Below, piece by piece: positions 35,560 to 47,170 of a stretch of DNA of 64,000 nt (the stretch's first letter is position 1; each line of letters opens with the position of its first letter). The notes beneath the pieces were generated by a model that searched no databases, was not told the DNA's origin, and was given only the letters and a program-made list of their open reading frames with translations. The translations under genes were made by a program, and so were the position numbers. The DNA lies in the NCBI GenBank assembly GCA_037176705.1, contig CM073891.1:94671827-94735826 (forward strand), in the 5' to 3' direction. Source of the stretch: Molossus alvarezi (taxonomy: Eukaryota > Chordata > Mammalia > Chiroptera > Molossidae).

Positions 35560-36052
35560 ACAGTCTTTTTTGAAATTTTTTTCCCTCCTTTTCAGTATAA
35601 CATACTTGACTGGATTTATTTCTCCAACTCTGATGATTTCTCTTCATTCAGCTTTTGAGTGTTTAAATAATTGTGCTTCCCAGGCTTCTGTCTTGGTCCC
35701 TCTTATCTCTGCTCAATATCTGTGGCTGGTCTCATTCATCTCATTGCTTCAATTTTCATGTAGATGTTGCTTATTCCCAAATCTGTGTCTTTAGCCCCGT
35801 TCTTCCTACCAGGCTCCCCACACTGATATATCTAATTCCTGACTGTACATCACTTCTTAGACACCAAAACTCAATATGGCTAAAACTGAGCTCATGGTCT
35901 CCCCTTTAAGAACTATTTTTTTACTCTAATGATCCCATATGATTGATGGTGCCACCATTTACTTAGTCTTTTATTCCACAAATTAAAGTGTTATTTTTAT
36001 CTCTTTCTCTCTCACTCTCCATACTGGTAATATTTGGCAAAACAGCACCAGT
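35560..36052 (+). repeat. L2 LINE relic, reverse-transcriptase part
   Basis: Plus-strand fossil of L2 ORF2. TTGGTCCCTCTTATCTCTGC near 35694 and AACTGAGCTCATGGTCTCCC near 35884 keep the L2 order. In the frame starting near 35673 the catalytic Tyr-Ala-Asp-Asp position is destroyed (it reads His-Val-Asp-Val-Ala) while the flanking Phe-Asn and Ser-Gln survive. The element continues beyond an inserted LTR at 37776. Confidence 0.7.
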
Positions 36053-37775
36053 TGTTACTGGTAATTTGTCCTCGGTTCAGCAACCTCAGTACTTCGAGTT
36101 CTGGCTAAGAAAGAATTCAGACTCATGACTCAAATACAAACAAAAGTCTATTTAGAATGTCTCAGAGGTAGAAGTGAGCTGTGGAAGAAGTGAGCCAACT
36201 GAGCTGTATGGGCTCAGGGAACAAGTTACAGAAGCAAAAGAAGGGCCTTTGGAGCTTAGGAGAAAGAAAGAAGCAAGGAAAACATGCCTGGGGGAAGGGT
36301 GCAGGAGTGCTGGAGAAAGAGAGAACCGTGCTGGGTCCTTATGTTACAGGAGGGAAAAGGGGCTCATCTCCCCTGGTCGCTCCTATATTGGGGCTCTTTG
36401 GGTACCGCTGGAATAAGCATTTCCAAGGCCCCCAGGGGAGGATGCTATATAGTAGAAAGCTTTATTTTCATGGAATTACATCCCTGGGTTTCCAAAATCC
36501 CATTTCTCTTAGTTCAGTCATAGAACTATAGCTGGAGTGTCAGTAGAGCTAAAATCAGAGCCAGTGTCCAGAGTTTTCTTTCCATGTTGGAGCCAGGTCC
36601 AGTCCAGCATTAGGGTAGCTTGGCTTGTGTTTCCTGCTGTAGTTTAGTAGTCCATTGCGTGTAGAGTCCTCATGGCCGTGGGCAACACAGACACAAGTGT
36701 AAGGGAACCAAGAGAGCACACCCCAAGCAACAAGAGTCCCGAGAGAGCAAACTTTTTTTTTTTTCCTTTTCATTTTTTGTTCAGATAGAGCGGGAGAGAG
36801 AGAGAGGGAAACATCGATGTGAAGGGACACATCGAGTGGCTGCCACCCGCACGACCAACCAGGGCCGGGGACAAACTGCAACCGAGGTATGTGCCCTTAG
36901 CGGGAACCGAACCCGGGTCTCTCTGTACCGCAGGCCGACGCTCCAACCGCTGAGCCAAACCGGCCAAGGCAAGAGAGCAAACTTTTTTGTTCAGGGGATT
37001 ATGTATTTCCAAATGTTCATGCTGTTGTAGTGGTCACACCCATTCTGGTCAACCATCCCTGTCTCCAGGTGTGATTAACAGGCAAGTACCTTCTCTAGTT
37101 ACCCCAGCTTTACTGGGCATGCATCTTTCTTCCCTTTGTTGGATCCCTTCCTTCCCTGGAGAATGTGAAATTTCAGGTTCCTGGTGAAGCTGCCCAAATG
37201 ACATGCCTGTAATATCTGGCCTTTCCTTTGCTCCTTTCCTATTATTAATAAGTTGCTAATTATAATGGTATCAGTTAGCCTTGAGGGGTTTTATGTGGAG
37301 GTCCCAGGGGGGGATTTCAATAGAACGTTCATTAGCTTTTCAGGTATATCACTGTGGTCTCCACTGATTGGTCAGCACCGGGGTAGTGGATCATTAGTCA
37401 GCTGGTCCTGAGGTCAGCCATGCTGTCTGTCCCTTGTCTGGTTTTGCTGCTTCTCTGGGTCTGGAGCTGAAACCCAACTGAGACCTTCATGTATTTGGTG
37501 CGGGTCAGAATCTCATTGTCCTGGGGGCTTAATGCTTAAGGGCTATTTTCTGGCCCCCTTGTTTGTTTCCCTTCTAATGGGGTCTAGCCTGCATGACTAG
37601 CAACATGCCAGGGGAGGAAAGGTCAGGGGAGGATCTGAACCACATGACCAGGAATATGAAAGTTCAGGGGGTGTAATCCACATGACCAGTGATGTGCTAG
37701 GGGTGGAAAGGTTACTCTGGTGGCGAAGTCCTTGTTTTCCCAGTTTTGCCTATTGCTAGGCACCTGGGACTTTCA
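36053..37775 (-). mobile_element. ERV LTR-type insertion within L2, split by SINE
   Basis: About 1.5 kb of non-L2 sequence (plus a SINE) separates two halves of one L2. It starts TGTTACTGG and a plausible far end is GGGACTTTCA, giving TG...CA termini. The stretch after the start, with GAAAGAATTCAGACTCATGA near 36107, has the look of a mammalian ERV LTR 3' end in reverse orientation. No gag, pol or env coding capacity is visible, so it is probably a solo LTR or LTR plus a remnant. Boundaries are approximate and no matching target-site duplication was found. Confidence 0.5.
36759..36971 (-). mobile_element. VES-type SINE inside the LTR
   Basis: Minus-strand copy with a young-looking body, but the hairpin module at its 3' end is replaced by a T-rich stretch. 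Perfect 17-bp duplication AGAGAGCAAACTTTTTT at 36742-36758 and 36972-36988. Confidence 0.94.
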
Positions 37776-38410
37776 ACCCTGGTGATCCTCTCTCTGTGCC
37801 TGGTCTATGTCCTTGCTCTGCTCATGTCTCTCTAACTGCCTACCACAGTAATTCTCAGGTTCATTCCAGCCTTTCTCTTTTTACTGCCTGGTTTATACTG
37901 TCAGTCTCCTTTACTGACCTTCTAATTCTCATCTTAATCTCTTCAAATCCATTTTTCACACTATTGCTGCAATTCACTTTCTGAAACACAAATCTGATTG
38001 TTATTCTCCTGGTTAAAACTCTTCATTAATCATTCCACAGCCTTTAGGATTAATACAAACTCATGATCTGGCCCTAGCCTACCTCTCCATGCTTATATTT
38101 AACACTCCCTGGCTCTCATCCATCATTTCTGTTAAAAAAAAAAAAAATCAACTTAACCTCACTGTTTTTGAAGTTAGTCTGTTCCGTGCCTGGAACATAC
38201 ATTTCCCCTTAGCTAGCTTCTACTCATCTTTCAGCAGCTCAGGTCTTGGGGAAACTTTACCTTAGGTGCCCTGTCAGAACAAGACCCTGATTGGACATCT
38301 GTGGAACTTGTAAGGTTCACAGCACTTATAACACTAGGTCACAAATCTCTTCTTTCAATTCCCTATGCATAATTCAGTGTTTGCCTTGTAGGGGGTCTCT
38401 GAGTTAACAA
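37776..38410 (+). repeat. L2 LINE relic, 3' continuation
   Basis: Continues the L2 interrupted by the LTR: AAACACAAATCTGATTGTTA near 37983, CATGATCTGGCCCTAGCCTA near 38063 and TGCCTGGAACATACATTTCC near 38188 occur in consensus order. An A run at 38133-38146 lies inside it. Confidence 0.8.
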
Positions 38411-38697
38411 ATGCTGAAATACCTTCCATGGCTTCCCGTGGGTTTATTTCTAGATTCGCCTGAGTTAAACCTGAAATGTGCATGTACTGTGCCTCATGTG
38501 GAATCATTTAGAACTTGAGCTTTGTCTGGGGCCCTAAAGGTTCTTTATTTTAGTCTCTTTGATATGATAAACAGAAAAATAGGACTTAAAAAATAAATAT
38601 GTCTTAAGTTTCATCTAATTAAAGTCAGAATTGAAACCAAGGTCTCATGATTGCAAATCTAAATGAAATTCAGCTTCATTGAGTTGCACCCTTTTTT
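38411..38697. other. SND1: Intronic sequence, nothing recognised
   Basis: Short spacer, no recognised feature. Confidence 0.4.
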
Positions 38698-38961
38698 TTT
38701 TAATCCTTACCTGAGGACATTTTTCCATTTCTTGTTCAAATAGACTGGGAGAGAGGGAGGGAGGGAGGGAAGGAGGGAGGGGGGGAGAGAGAGAGAGAGA
38801 GATCTATCTGAAAGGGACACATCGAGTGGCTGCCACCCACATGACCCAACCAGGGCCAGGGACAAACTGAAACTGAGGCACGTGCCCTTAGTGGGAACCA
38901 AACCCAGGTCTCTCTGGACCGCAGGCCGATGCTCTAACCGCTGAACCAAACCAACCAGGGC
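38698..38961 (-). mobile_element. VES-type SINE, hairpin-tail kind
   Basis: Minus-strand copy. The hairpin has one unpaired position (complement of TCCTCAGGTAAGGA near 38704) and a GGGA-rich patch lies at 38750-38800. The flanks (GCACCCTTTTT and CATACCCTTTTT) suggest a diverged duplication. Confidence 0.9.
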
Positions 38962-39039
38962 AAGTCATACCCTTTTTTAGGCCACATGAACATAACGTAT
39001 TTATTTTACTTTCCTACATTGGTTTTTGTTTTGTTGTCT

Positions 39040-39620
39040 GTTCATATTATTTATTGAGTACATGATGTGTCAGGTGATCTTGGCACCAAGGATAAAGCAT
39101 TTAATACTGTATAGAAAAGTCTTGATCTGGGGGGAGGGGTGGAGCTTACATTGTAGTGGTAGCAAACAGATAAAGAAAGAAAATATGTAGAAATAGGTAG
39201 ATGGTCAAAGTTCTGTAGCGAAAATAAAGGTAAGGAGGGGGCAGAGGAGGTGTTCTAGGGTTGGGAGGAGGGACATTTTTAGTAGGGAGTCAGGGAGACT
39301 TCAGTGATTAAAGGTGAAGGAGCAAGTGGTAAGAAGGCAAAGGGAACACCAGTGACAAAGGTCTAATGGTGCAGGTGTGGCTGGATAGCAAGAGTGCGTT
39401 GTGGATGGAGCTGAGGGAGCCAAAGTAGAGAAGGGTCCAGTAAACTATAGAGATTCTGGTGAGCTGTAATAAGTATATGGCTTTTACTTCGAGTGAGACA
39501 GAAATCATTGCAGAGTTTTGAGTAGAGACATGGTGGAAACATTTGTTGACTTTAATTTTCAGAGGATTATTCTTGCTCAGAATTATTCTGAGTTTTGGTT
39601 GAGAATGGAGTTTAGAGTTT
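39040..39620 (-). repeat. L2 LINE relic, about 580 bp
   Basis: A long reverse-complement L2 stretch in consensus order: ATTTATTGAGTACATGATGT near 39050, GTGGAGCTTACATTGTAGTG near 39140, GTGTGGCTGGATAGCAAGAG near 39375 and GGCTTTTACTTCGAGTGAGA near 39480. Confidence 0.8.
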
Positions 39621-39688
39621 TTGGTGCTATTCTTCTTTCTTGTTAGTAAGTTCAAATTCTATTGACTTTTTAAAAAAAATACAACTTA

Positions 39689-39870
39689 AGCCCGGCCAAT
39701 ATGGGTCAGTGGTTCGATTCCCCGTCAGGGCACACGCCCAGGTTATGGGCCAAATCCCCAGTGGGGAGCATGTAGGAGGCAGCCATTTGATGTTCTCTCA
39801 TCAATGTTTCTCCCCCTCTCCCACGCTTCCTCTCTCCCTCCTCTCTCTCAAATCAATAAAGAAAAAAAAT
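39689..39870 (+). mobile_element. VES-type SINE with fused A and B boxes
   Basis: In full-length copies the A and B boxes are separated by a spacer of about 34 bp. Here the sequence reads GTCAGTGGTTCGATTCCCC at 39704-39722, so the spacer has vanished and a single GGTT is shared. Body and AAATCAATAAAG tail are intact. Confidence 0.9.
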
Positions 39871-39889
39871 GTTAAAATAAAAATTAAAA

Positions 39890-40332
39890 AATTACTTAAT
39901 TTTAAAGTAATTTAAATTCACAGATGTTATAAAGTTAGTACAGATAGGAGTGTACAGATAGATTCACCCCATGTACCCTTCTTCCAGTTCCCCCAGTGGT
40001 TATATCTTACGTAATTATGGTGCAGTATCAAAACCAGGAATTTTGTATTGGTATAGCGTACCATTTTATCACATGCGTGGGTTCATATAACTACCACCAC
40101 AATGAAGACAGGAAATTATTCCATCAACATGAGGATACCCTTGGGTCTTTCCCTTCCCATCACCCTTAACAATCACTAATCTGTTTTCTATCTCTATAAT
40201 TTTTTTATTACAAGGACATTATATAAATGGAACTGTACAGTGTGTGATCCTTTGAGGTTGACTTTTTTTATTTAGAATAATGCCCTTGAGATCTGTCTAA
40301 GGTGTTGCATGTATAATTAGTTTTTCCAGTCT
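39890..40332 (-). mobile_element. L1 LINE 3'UTR fragment
   Basis: Reverse complement of an old L1 3'UTR: GTGTACAGATAGATTCACCC near 39950, CATGAGGATACCCTTGGGTC near 40129 and ATATAAATGGAACTGTACAG near 40221. Confidence 0.75.
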
Positions 40333-40349
40333 GTATATGGAGCTGAAGG

Positions 40350-40525
40350 CAGGCTGTCATGGTGGAAGGATACCTGTTTTGTAACTTGAGATCTGAGTTC
40401 TAGTCCAGGTCAGTCACTGAATAGTTTTTAATGTCTCTGAATCTCAGATTAGCCATTTGTATGATGAGGGAATTATAGTAGAACAGTAAGATCCTTTCTG
40501 CTCTAAACTCTGTGATTATAACAAA
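40350..40525 (+). repeat. MIR SINE relic
   Basis: GAGTTCTAGTCCAGGTCAGT near 40396 and CTGAATCTCAGATTAGCCAT near 40437 give the MIR order. Confidence 0.75.
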
Positions 40526-40696
40526 GGGTGTTTTTCTGATTTTTCCTGTCTGTAGTAAGAAGTCCTCCTCCATTGTTATTACTTACTGTGTAAGTAATCT
40601 TCTGTAGTCTTACAAGGACTACTCAAGAAACATCTCATAATTGTTTTATTGACATATTGCTACTACTTATACTTCTTAAGAATGAGCTTGATATGC

Positions 40697-40726
40697 CAAA
40701 ATAGTACTTGGCAAAATAGTACTTGG
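40697..40726. repeat. 15-bp tandem duplication
   Basis: CAAAATAGTACTTGG occurs twice in immediate succession, a small recent tandem duplication. Confidence 0.85.
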
Positions 40727-40866
40727 CGAGTCTGAGTTTTTACTATTTTCAGTGATAAGATACATACAGGAATAAACTTCCTAGTCTACATAATCTAGTG
40801 AACCACAGAGGTACAAGGAATGTAATAAATCCTGTGAAATGTCAATTCTACTCTTAATCTGTTCTT

Positions 40867-40974
40867 TTTTTCTTTTTATTTTTTTCTCTCAATTTTTATT
40901 AATTTATTTTTGTTCAGATGTTTTCTTCTTTCCCTCCCTAGACACCCTCCTCACCATCCTGCCCCCCAAACCCC
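40867..40974 (-). mobile_element. Short 5'-truncated L1-like insertion
   Basis: A 108-bp block flanked by a perfect 16-bp duplication CTCTTAATCTGTTCTT (40851-40866 and 40975-40990). Read on the minus strand it is G-rich (GGGGTTTGGGGGGCAGG) and ends in an A-rich tail, which is the layout of an L1 3' end after heavy 5' truncation. The perfect duplication implies a recent event. Confidence 0.7.
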
Positions 40975-40990
40975 CTCTTAATCTGTTCTT

Positions 40991-42446
40991 CAAACACATT
41001 TCTACTAGTGAGATAGGTCAGTTTATTGTCATTGAATAAAGTACTTAGCCAACCTAGAAAGAATTAGCCTGTGAAGAATAAAAAAGTAGTTTTCTTGGTA
41101 GAAGATAATCCTATATATCCTTTATTTGCTCATCCCTTCATCCTCTTTTTTTATATTCTAGAGCATTTGGGTAATGCATTATATCTTAAAGAAAGAACTG
41201 TTGGACATTAAAGAGTTGAAGAGAATAAATATTTCTCATGAGCTTGTCAAAGTAGCCTGGCCCCCGCCCTTTACCACCCGTGTACGTGTGCACAGAGGGC
41301 CTTAATAACCCCTAGTGGAGGGATTGGGTGGAAAATGCCTGCTGCCCAAGTGCTCCACAACCCACAGCCAGAAATGTGCGTAACCCCTAAGGTTTGTTTA
41401 ATACTTACTGAAATGATACATAATCTAAATGGCCTCAAATATTATCTAGTACTGAATAAAGATATGGACAGAAAGATGAAGTATATTGAATATGCATGAC
41501 TGTTCATCAGTATATGCTAGTTCATTTTAAAAATTAGATTAGAATATATGTGAGGTGGAACATATTTTGTAGTGCATTTAGATCCACCCCTCATTTTGCA
41601 GATTCAGAAACTGGTACGGGCTTAGTGCCTTTACAAGAGTTGAAACTACCAAAGAGCTGGGGTAAGAACCCAGATCCTCTGCCCTGAATGCCTGCTCTGT
41701 GCCATGAGTTCTTTATGAAATGAGCTCATAATTGCTCTCTATGGCCACAAAGAGCTGGAGGAAGTAGGAAACATTAACTGGCTTTCACTATTGAAGAATA
41801 AATATAAATGCTGTGTGTAACTTCTTTTTTTTTTGTTGGATGAAGGAGAATTGATCAACATTTATTCTTAACATTCCTGTTTTATCATAGTCATCTGCTT
41901 TACTGTATTGTCTGTCTCTTGCTCATTTTTTATAATTTAGATGATTTTTTTTCCCCTATTAAAGAGATGGTATGAGATAATGTCTTACTTTAGACCTTTC
42001 TTATAAAAAAAAAAATTCTGTCACACTGTCTTCTTTTTTTTTTTTTCTTTTTAAGAAAGTTGGTTTCTTCTGTGCATTTTGGAAAGCAAACAACAAACAA
42101 AATAAAATAAAATAAAAATTTATTTTTTGGTACCTGAAGATATGGAATTGTTGTAAGTGGTAAGCAATTTACTGCCTCTGATTTTTTTTTTCCAATAAGA
42201 AAATGAGTATTGTAGGGCCATCATTTTTACTTATTAACCCAAATGAAATAACTAGGAAAATCTCTTTTACTAACAGACCTTCTTCACACTTAACCTTATT
42301 AATTCATTCTGATCAGCACCTATAATTTATCCCTATCCCTGAATATAGTAAGATCTTTGTAAAAACGGAAATATGTGTTTTCTTGACTTTAAGATACTCA
42401 CCTTTTATATACTCCACACTTTAAAATGATCATGGATATTCCTAAA
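40991..42446. repeat. SND1: Intron with a MIR relic and A/T runs
   Basis: A MIR relic lies at about 41585-41690 (AAGAACCCAGATCCTCTGCC near 41662). A and T runs lie at 42005-42055 and 42100-42190, with an AAAAT repeat at 42099-42117. No exon recognised. Confidence 0.5.
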
Positions 42447-42461
42447 CTGGCTTTTGTTCTT

Positions 42462-42706
42462 TTTTTTTTTCCTCGCCCGAGGACATTTTTTTCCATTTTT
42501 TGCACAGATAGAGTGTGAGGGAGAGAGAGGAAGAGAGAGAGAGAAACATCGACGTGAAAGGGACACATCCAGTGGCTGCCACCCGCACGACCAACCAGGG
42601 CCGGGGACAAACTGCAACTGAGGTACATGCCCTTAGCGGGAACCGAACCTGGGTCTCTCCGGACCGCGGGCCGATGCTCTAACCGCTGAGCCAAACCGGC
42701 CAGGGC
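42462..42706 (-). mobile_element. VES-type SINE, hairpin-tail kind
   Basis: Near full-length minus-strand copy with an intact hairpin (loop GGGC). Perfect 15-bp duplication CTGGCTTTTGTTCTT at 42447-42461 and 42706-42720. Confidence 0.95.
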
Positions 42707-42749
42707 TGGCTTTTGTTCTTAACCCAGTAGCAAAATCCTCAAAGCTATT

Positions 42750-42956
42750 TTTGGTGCTAATTTTTTTAAATTGATTTTTAGAGAGAGAGGAAGGGAGAGG
42801 GAGAGAAAGATAGAAACATCAATAGTAGAAAACATCGACTGGCCTCCTCCTGCATGCCTCCACCAGGGATTATGGGCGTGTGCCCTGACCGGGAATCGAA
42901 CTGGTGACCTCTTAGTGCATGGATTGACGCTCAACCACTGAGTCACACTGGCTGGG
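42750..42956 (-). mobile_element. VES-type SINE (AATCAATAAA kind)
   Basis: Minus-strand copy 45 bp from the preceding one. Flanks CCTCAAAGCTATT (42737) and CCTCAAAGCCATT (42957) form a 13-bp duplication with one mismatch. A short deletion removes part of the body near 42865-42875. Confidence 0.9.
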
Positions 42957-42969
42957 CCTCAAAGCCATT

Positions 42970-43398
42970 CTTATTCCCTGGTCTTCTCCTGCACTTGTGC
43001 TTCTACTTAGCAAGGTGGCTGGCATTGTTGGGATACTGGTTGGTTAGGGAACCTTACCAAGCATTAAGTGTTTAGATTGAGCTCACACTGTAATAACTCC
43101 TTATCAGCTAGTAGTGAGGTGATGGGGCAAGATAAGAATTTTTCCCACTTATTCTACTATGGGTACCTGCACAAAAGGTTAATGATTAGGTGTTTTCCTA
43201 CCATCTATCCTGGGCCCAATGATAGGGGTGCCATTTAGGTAATATAGTGTTACCCTGGGAAGCGAACACTCTGTATGGCCTTTGCTGGGCCTACAGACTT
43301 CTGGACGCCTTACTTTGGCATCCACCTCTCATTCCTAGGCCTGGGCTCCCACTGTGACCTCTGTAACTCATGCAGAGAGACTTTTAAAAACCTCTTAA
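42970..43398. other. SND1: Intronic sequence, nothing recognised
   Basis: No exon or known repeat recognised. Confidence 0.4.
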
Positions 43399-43411
43399 GA
43401 ATGCAACCTCA

Positions 43412-43641
43412 GCCCTAGCCTGTTTTTCTCAGTGGCTGGAGCATCAGCCTGAGGACCAATGAGTCTTGGATTCAGTTCCAGTCAAAGACACGTACCTTGT
43501 TGCAGTTCAGTCCCAGGCCCTGGTCGGGCCCGTGCAGGAGGCAGCCAGTTGATGTGTCTCTCTCACATCGATGTCTTCCCCACCCCCCCAACTTGAAGAT
43601 AAATGGAAAAATGTCCTCAGGTGAGGATTGGGGCAGGGGCG
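43412..43641 (+). mobile_element. Older VES-type SINE, hairpin-tail kind
   Basis: Diverged head (GCCCTAGCCTGTTTTTCTC) but the hairpin TCCTCAGGTGAGGA near 43614 is intact. A perfect 13-bp duplication GAATGCAACCTCA (43399-43411 and 43642-43654) survives despite divergence of the body. Confidence 0.92.
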
Positions 43642-43654
43642 GAATGCAACCTCA

Positions 43655-45029
43655 TAATGTGAGAGTCAGTTAAATCCATTAAGGTGTTTTGGACAGCAAC
43701 AAGCTTGACTGTCCTAAAGATGAACATAAATTGGGAAGTTATAAGGAGCTGAGAAAACTGACCTAAGGACAGAGTATCAGACTTGGAAAATAGATGGGGA
43801 CCAGGGCAGCTCCAAAGGGCCAAGAAGCAGGAAGCAGAATAATTGTTTTAGGCATAGCCTAAAGACACCATCACCTGCACAAACCCTGCCTCAGGGGCAA
43901 GACAGCACTGTAAATGAATTCTGACTGCCTCTTCTCCTTTGCTTCACTCTGAAAGCAGGAGTGTTTAATTGGCAAACCCACTCTCAGTGTGTCTGCACTG
44001 GCTGCCAGGGACACAGGGGCAAGGGTGAGCATCTGATGATTTTCATTTTCCACCCTATAGAAGCTGAAATATCCAACAATGGGACCTTACCCTAAGTAAA
44101 AAGGGAATAACAATCGTCTTTTACTTACATCCACTGTTTGACATGTGAATATTTGGCTTTCAAACACATGTAAAGACCGTATGATGCACAACAGTATGAA
44201 AAATGACTACAGTCGACTTGTCACAGGCCCTCTCCTAGGTCATTGACTTTATTGAGGGGTTGGGGATGATGGCAGGGGAATGAGCTCCCTACTGACCATA
44301 CAGATTCAGTTCATTCTCGTCACTGTTGCTGAGGGAGAGATATTTGAGGATGCTTTCACCTCACACCTGTTTCCACACTCTTCACACTGCTCTTTTATAA
44401 AATGTTGATTTCTCAAAGGAAGGAAGAGAATAGGAAATAAGGGGTAAAGAAAACATACTTTTGTCTACAATGAGCATTTCTACTCTGTGTTAGAATATAG
44501 AGAAAAATAGCAATTGGACTTTTTCAAATCATTTCTCCCACTCCCCCAGAAAAAAATTCCTCTGAATCCTCAGAAGGCAAGCAAATTATTATAATTAAAT
44601 GTTTAATATGTATTTTAGCTAGCATTATTAGTATTAGAGTGATCAAATTTATAATGTAATGTGGATAGATTATTTTTAATGAGCTGATAAATTTTTAATG
44701 TATTGATGGCATCTTGGATAATTCATGTGCAGAATATATTTATTCCTATTTTATAGAATCTTAAAAGGACAGTAGCATAATAAAGGGAAATAGAATGAGA
44801 ATCAGAAGGATCTGAGATGCCCATTGTGATGGTGTTATTCTCTGTATTTCTTTAAACAACTTATGTAAAAATTTTCAGAGTTTCTCTCTGTCATTTATGT
44901 ATGGAAGGTTTTGGATTATTTCATCTCTGTGGACTCTTTCTGCTAAAATATTCTATGACTCAGTTATTACTTTGTTTTCATCTAACAGCCCACAGAACCC
45001 CCTGGGAACTCAGAGAGGGAAATCAGTCA
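43655..45029. other. SND1: Intronic sequence, nothing recognised
   Basis: No exon or known repeat recognised. Confidence 0.4.
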
Positions 45030-45200
45030 GCTAGCCAATAAATATTTATTGAGTGCCTACTAAGTGTTTGGCTCTTTGTAGACCAGTAGGGAATATGATC
45101 TAGTTGGGAAGACACAATATGTACACAAAGGAAGATAATAATGTAAAGCAGTAAAAGGTAAGTGCCAGATGAGATGCAGAGAATGTAAGGCTTGGTTGGT
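45030..45200 (-). repeat. L2 LINE 3'-end relic
   Basis: AATAAATATTTATTGAGTGC near 45038 and the following sequence fit the reverse complement of the L2 terminus. Confidence 0.7.
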
Positions 45201-45309
45201 AGCTAAATTGACTGGTTGGACTACAGCATAAGCTTTAAAAGCATTTAATGGGATGGGGTTAGAGAGACATATGAAGGCTCCATTGTAGAGTGCCTTTCAC
45301 AGTCTGTTA

Positions 45310-45800
45310 CCCTGTAATTTGTGGCAGTTAGTCAAAAGAAAAATGGATTTCGAATTTTATAAATCTGGCTTCTAATTGTGGCAAGTCTGACACTGTTTAC
45401 TCTTTTCTGTAAATGCATGGAATTACCATATTCTTAACACCATTGTATTGCTGGAAGGATTAGGTTAATGTGTGTTAAAGCACCTGTCTTGTAGTAGACA
45501 CCCAGTAGATCTTCATTAAAGCTAAAATTATTGAGTGAAAAATCAAAGAAATAGTTCTGTTATCAGATGTTTACAGTTTAGGGGTTAGATAGGATTATTG
45601 CAAGATCTTTTTATCGCTGAAATGCCAAGTCTCTATGCTAGCCTTCTTGTTGGTTACAGCTCCCGCATTTACAAGTTTTATAACCTTTATATGCTTCAGG
45701 CTTCTCATCTGTAAAACAGGGATGATAAAACTCCTACCTCATCAGGATTTTGTGTCCATTAAATAGTTTCATAAATGTGAAGCATTTAGAATAGTGTTAA
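45310..45800 (+). repeat. Two MIR-type relics
   Basis: 45320-45520 (AATCTGGCTTCTAATTGTGG near 45362) and 45670-45800 (CATCTGTAAAACAGGGATGA near 45706) both follow the MIR order. The spacer between them is unassigned. Confidence 0.7.
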
Positions 45801-45818
45801 AAAAATGTTTGTCTTCCT

Positions 45819-45935
45819 CCCTTTCCCCCAATGCTTTTTTTTCTCCTCACCCTCTTCTCCCTCCCTCCCCTCCCCTCTCTCCTTCTTTGGCACCTCTGTC
45901 TCCTCCTCCTCTCCTTCCCCTCCTTCATCTTCAGT
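45819..45935. repeat. Pyrimidine-rich low-complexity tract
   Basis: About 115 bp, almost only C and T on the + strand. It generates a Glu/Gly-rich pseudo-open frame on the minus strand that is not a gene. Confidence 0.85.
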
Positions 45936-46019
45936 GCATATATGATAATTTACTGTTGTCCCCATATTGAAAATTTCTAACATGGTGGGTTTGAGAATGA
46001 AGAGTACTTGCCAGATCTG

Positions 46020-46430
46020 GGCTTTATGGGGATTAAACCGGCAGTGTTTGGAATTGGTCAGCATTGCAAGGAAAGCGGGTAAAGGAGGCTGCAACTCAGT
46101 GGTCCAGATAAGAGTGAGGGGGGCCACAACTAGGGTCGAGGGAAAGAACAGAATAGAAAACATTCTTAGGGGAAACATTGGAGATTTGAATTCAAAGTTT
46201 TGACAAGTAATTTTATATGGAAATGAGAGAGACATCAGGCCTGGGTGACTGGGAGTTGATGGTCATAGCAGGAGATGGTAGGAGAATGAGCTGATTTGGT
46301 CGACTTCAGAAAAGCTTATTCTAGAGAACTGAGTTTTATTTTTGAAATGCTGAGTTTTACATGATTATGAATCATCCAAATTCACATGTCCTGCAAATAG
46401 TTGGAACTGGAACTATGTGGCATATTTTGC
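46020..46430 (-). repeat. L2 LINE relic
   Basis: Reverse-complement L2: GCAACTCAGTGGTCCAGATA near 46091, AGGCCTGGGTGACTGGGAGT near 46237 and CATCCAAATTCACATGTCC near 46374 in order. Confidence 0.7.
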
Positions 46431-47170
46431 AATGAGTCGACCAGTTTGGCTGGATTGGAAGTGCATATTGGTTAGACACTTTACTTTCTTCAAGCTAGAT
46501 CCAGTATTTAATTGATTATCTTAATTGTGTTTGAAGGAGCTCTTCATCTCCTTCTGGGAAAGATATCTGTCTAATAGAGGGAGTGTCACTTTGGGTACAT
46601 AACTCCAGTTCTGCCCTATTGTATCAGGGAGATATTCAGATAAGTTCATGTAGTTTGTCTATGAAACAGATGTTATTTTTTTCTTCAGTATTTTTCTTCT
46701 GTTTTATTTTTAGGATTGAAAATCTGGGAAAATATTAGATAGTTGAAGGTGATATTGTTTTATTGCCACTTACATTTAATGTGTCCCTCATACATATAGC
46801 CAAGCTTCATCATTATCCTAACTTTCTCAGATATTTTGCTGACTTGGAAGTGTAGTGATACTTAGAGAGGAGCTGGCATAATAGAGTATAATACCACAGT
46901 TTTCCTTGTCTTATAAAGCCATAACCATGATATTGCTGAATAAATGAAAGTATCATAGAAGAGGTGGCAATAAGATTACAGAACTGCAGAAATCCTGGGG
47001 GCAGAATAAAACTGTCTGTTTAGTAAGCATACTATTTGATAGAGCTATTTGGTATTATACTTCTTCCCCCTCCTTTTCTAAATCACTTTGACCCATATTT
47101 TCAGCACTGTTCTCTCCAGTAGCTAGAGTTGTGAAGTGAGTTAGATGTTTAATTCTACCTCTTCCAAGTA
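46431..47170. other. SND1: Intronic sequence, nothing recognised
   Basis: No exon or known repeat recognised. Confidence 0.4.

Noticed and set aside
37776..38410. Possible coding exons in a CT-rich plus-strand region
   Set aside because: The sequence follows the L2 consensus order and contains frame breaks and an A run.
45786..46235. 149-codon minus-strand frame rich in Glu and Gly
   Set aside because: Its unusual composition comes from the pyrimidine-rich tract at 45819-45935. The rest is L2 relic.
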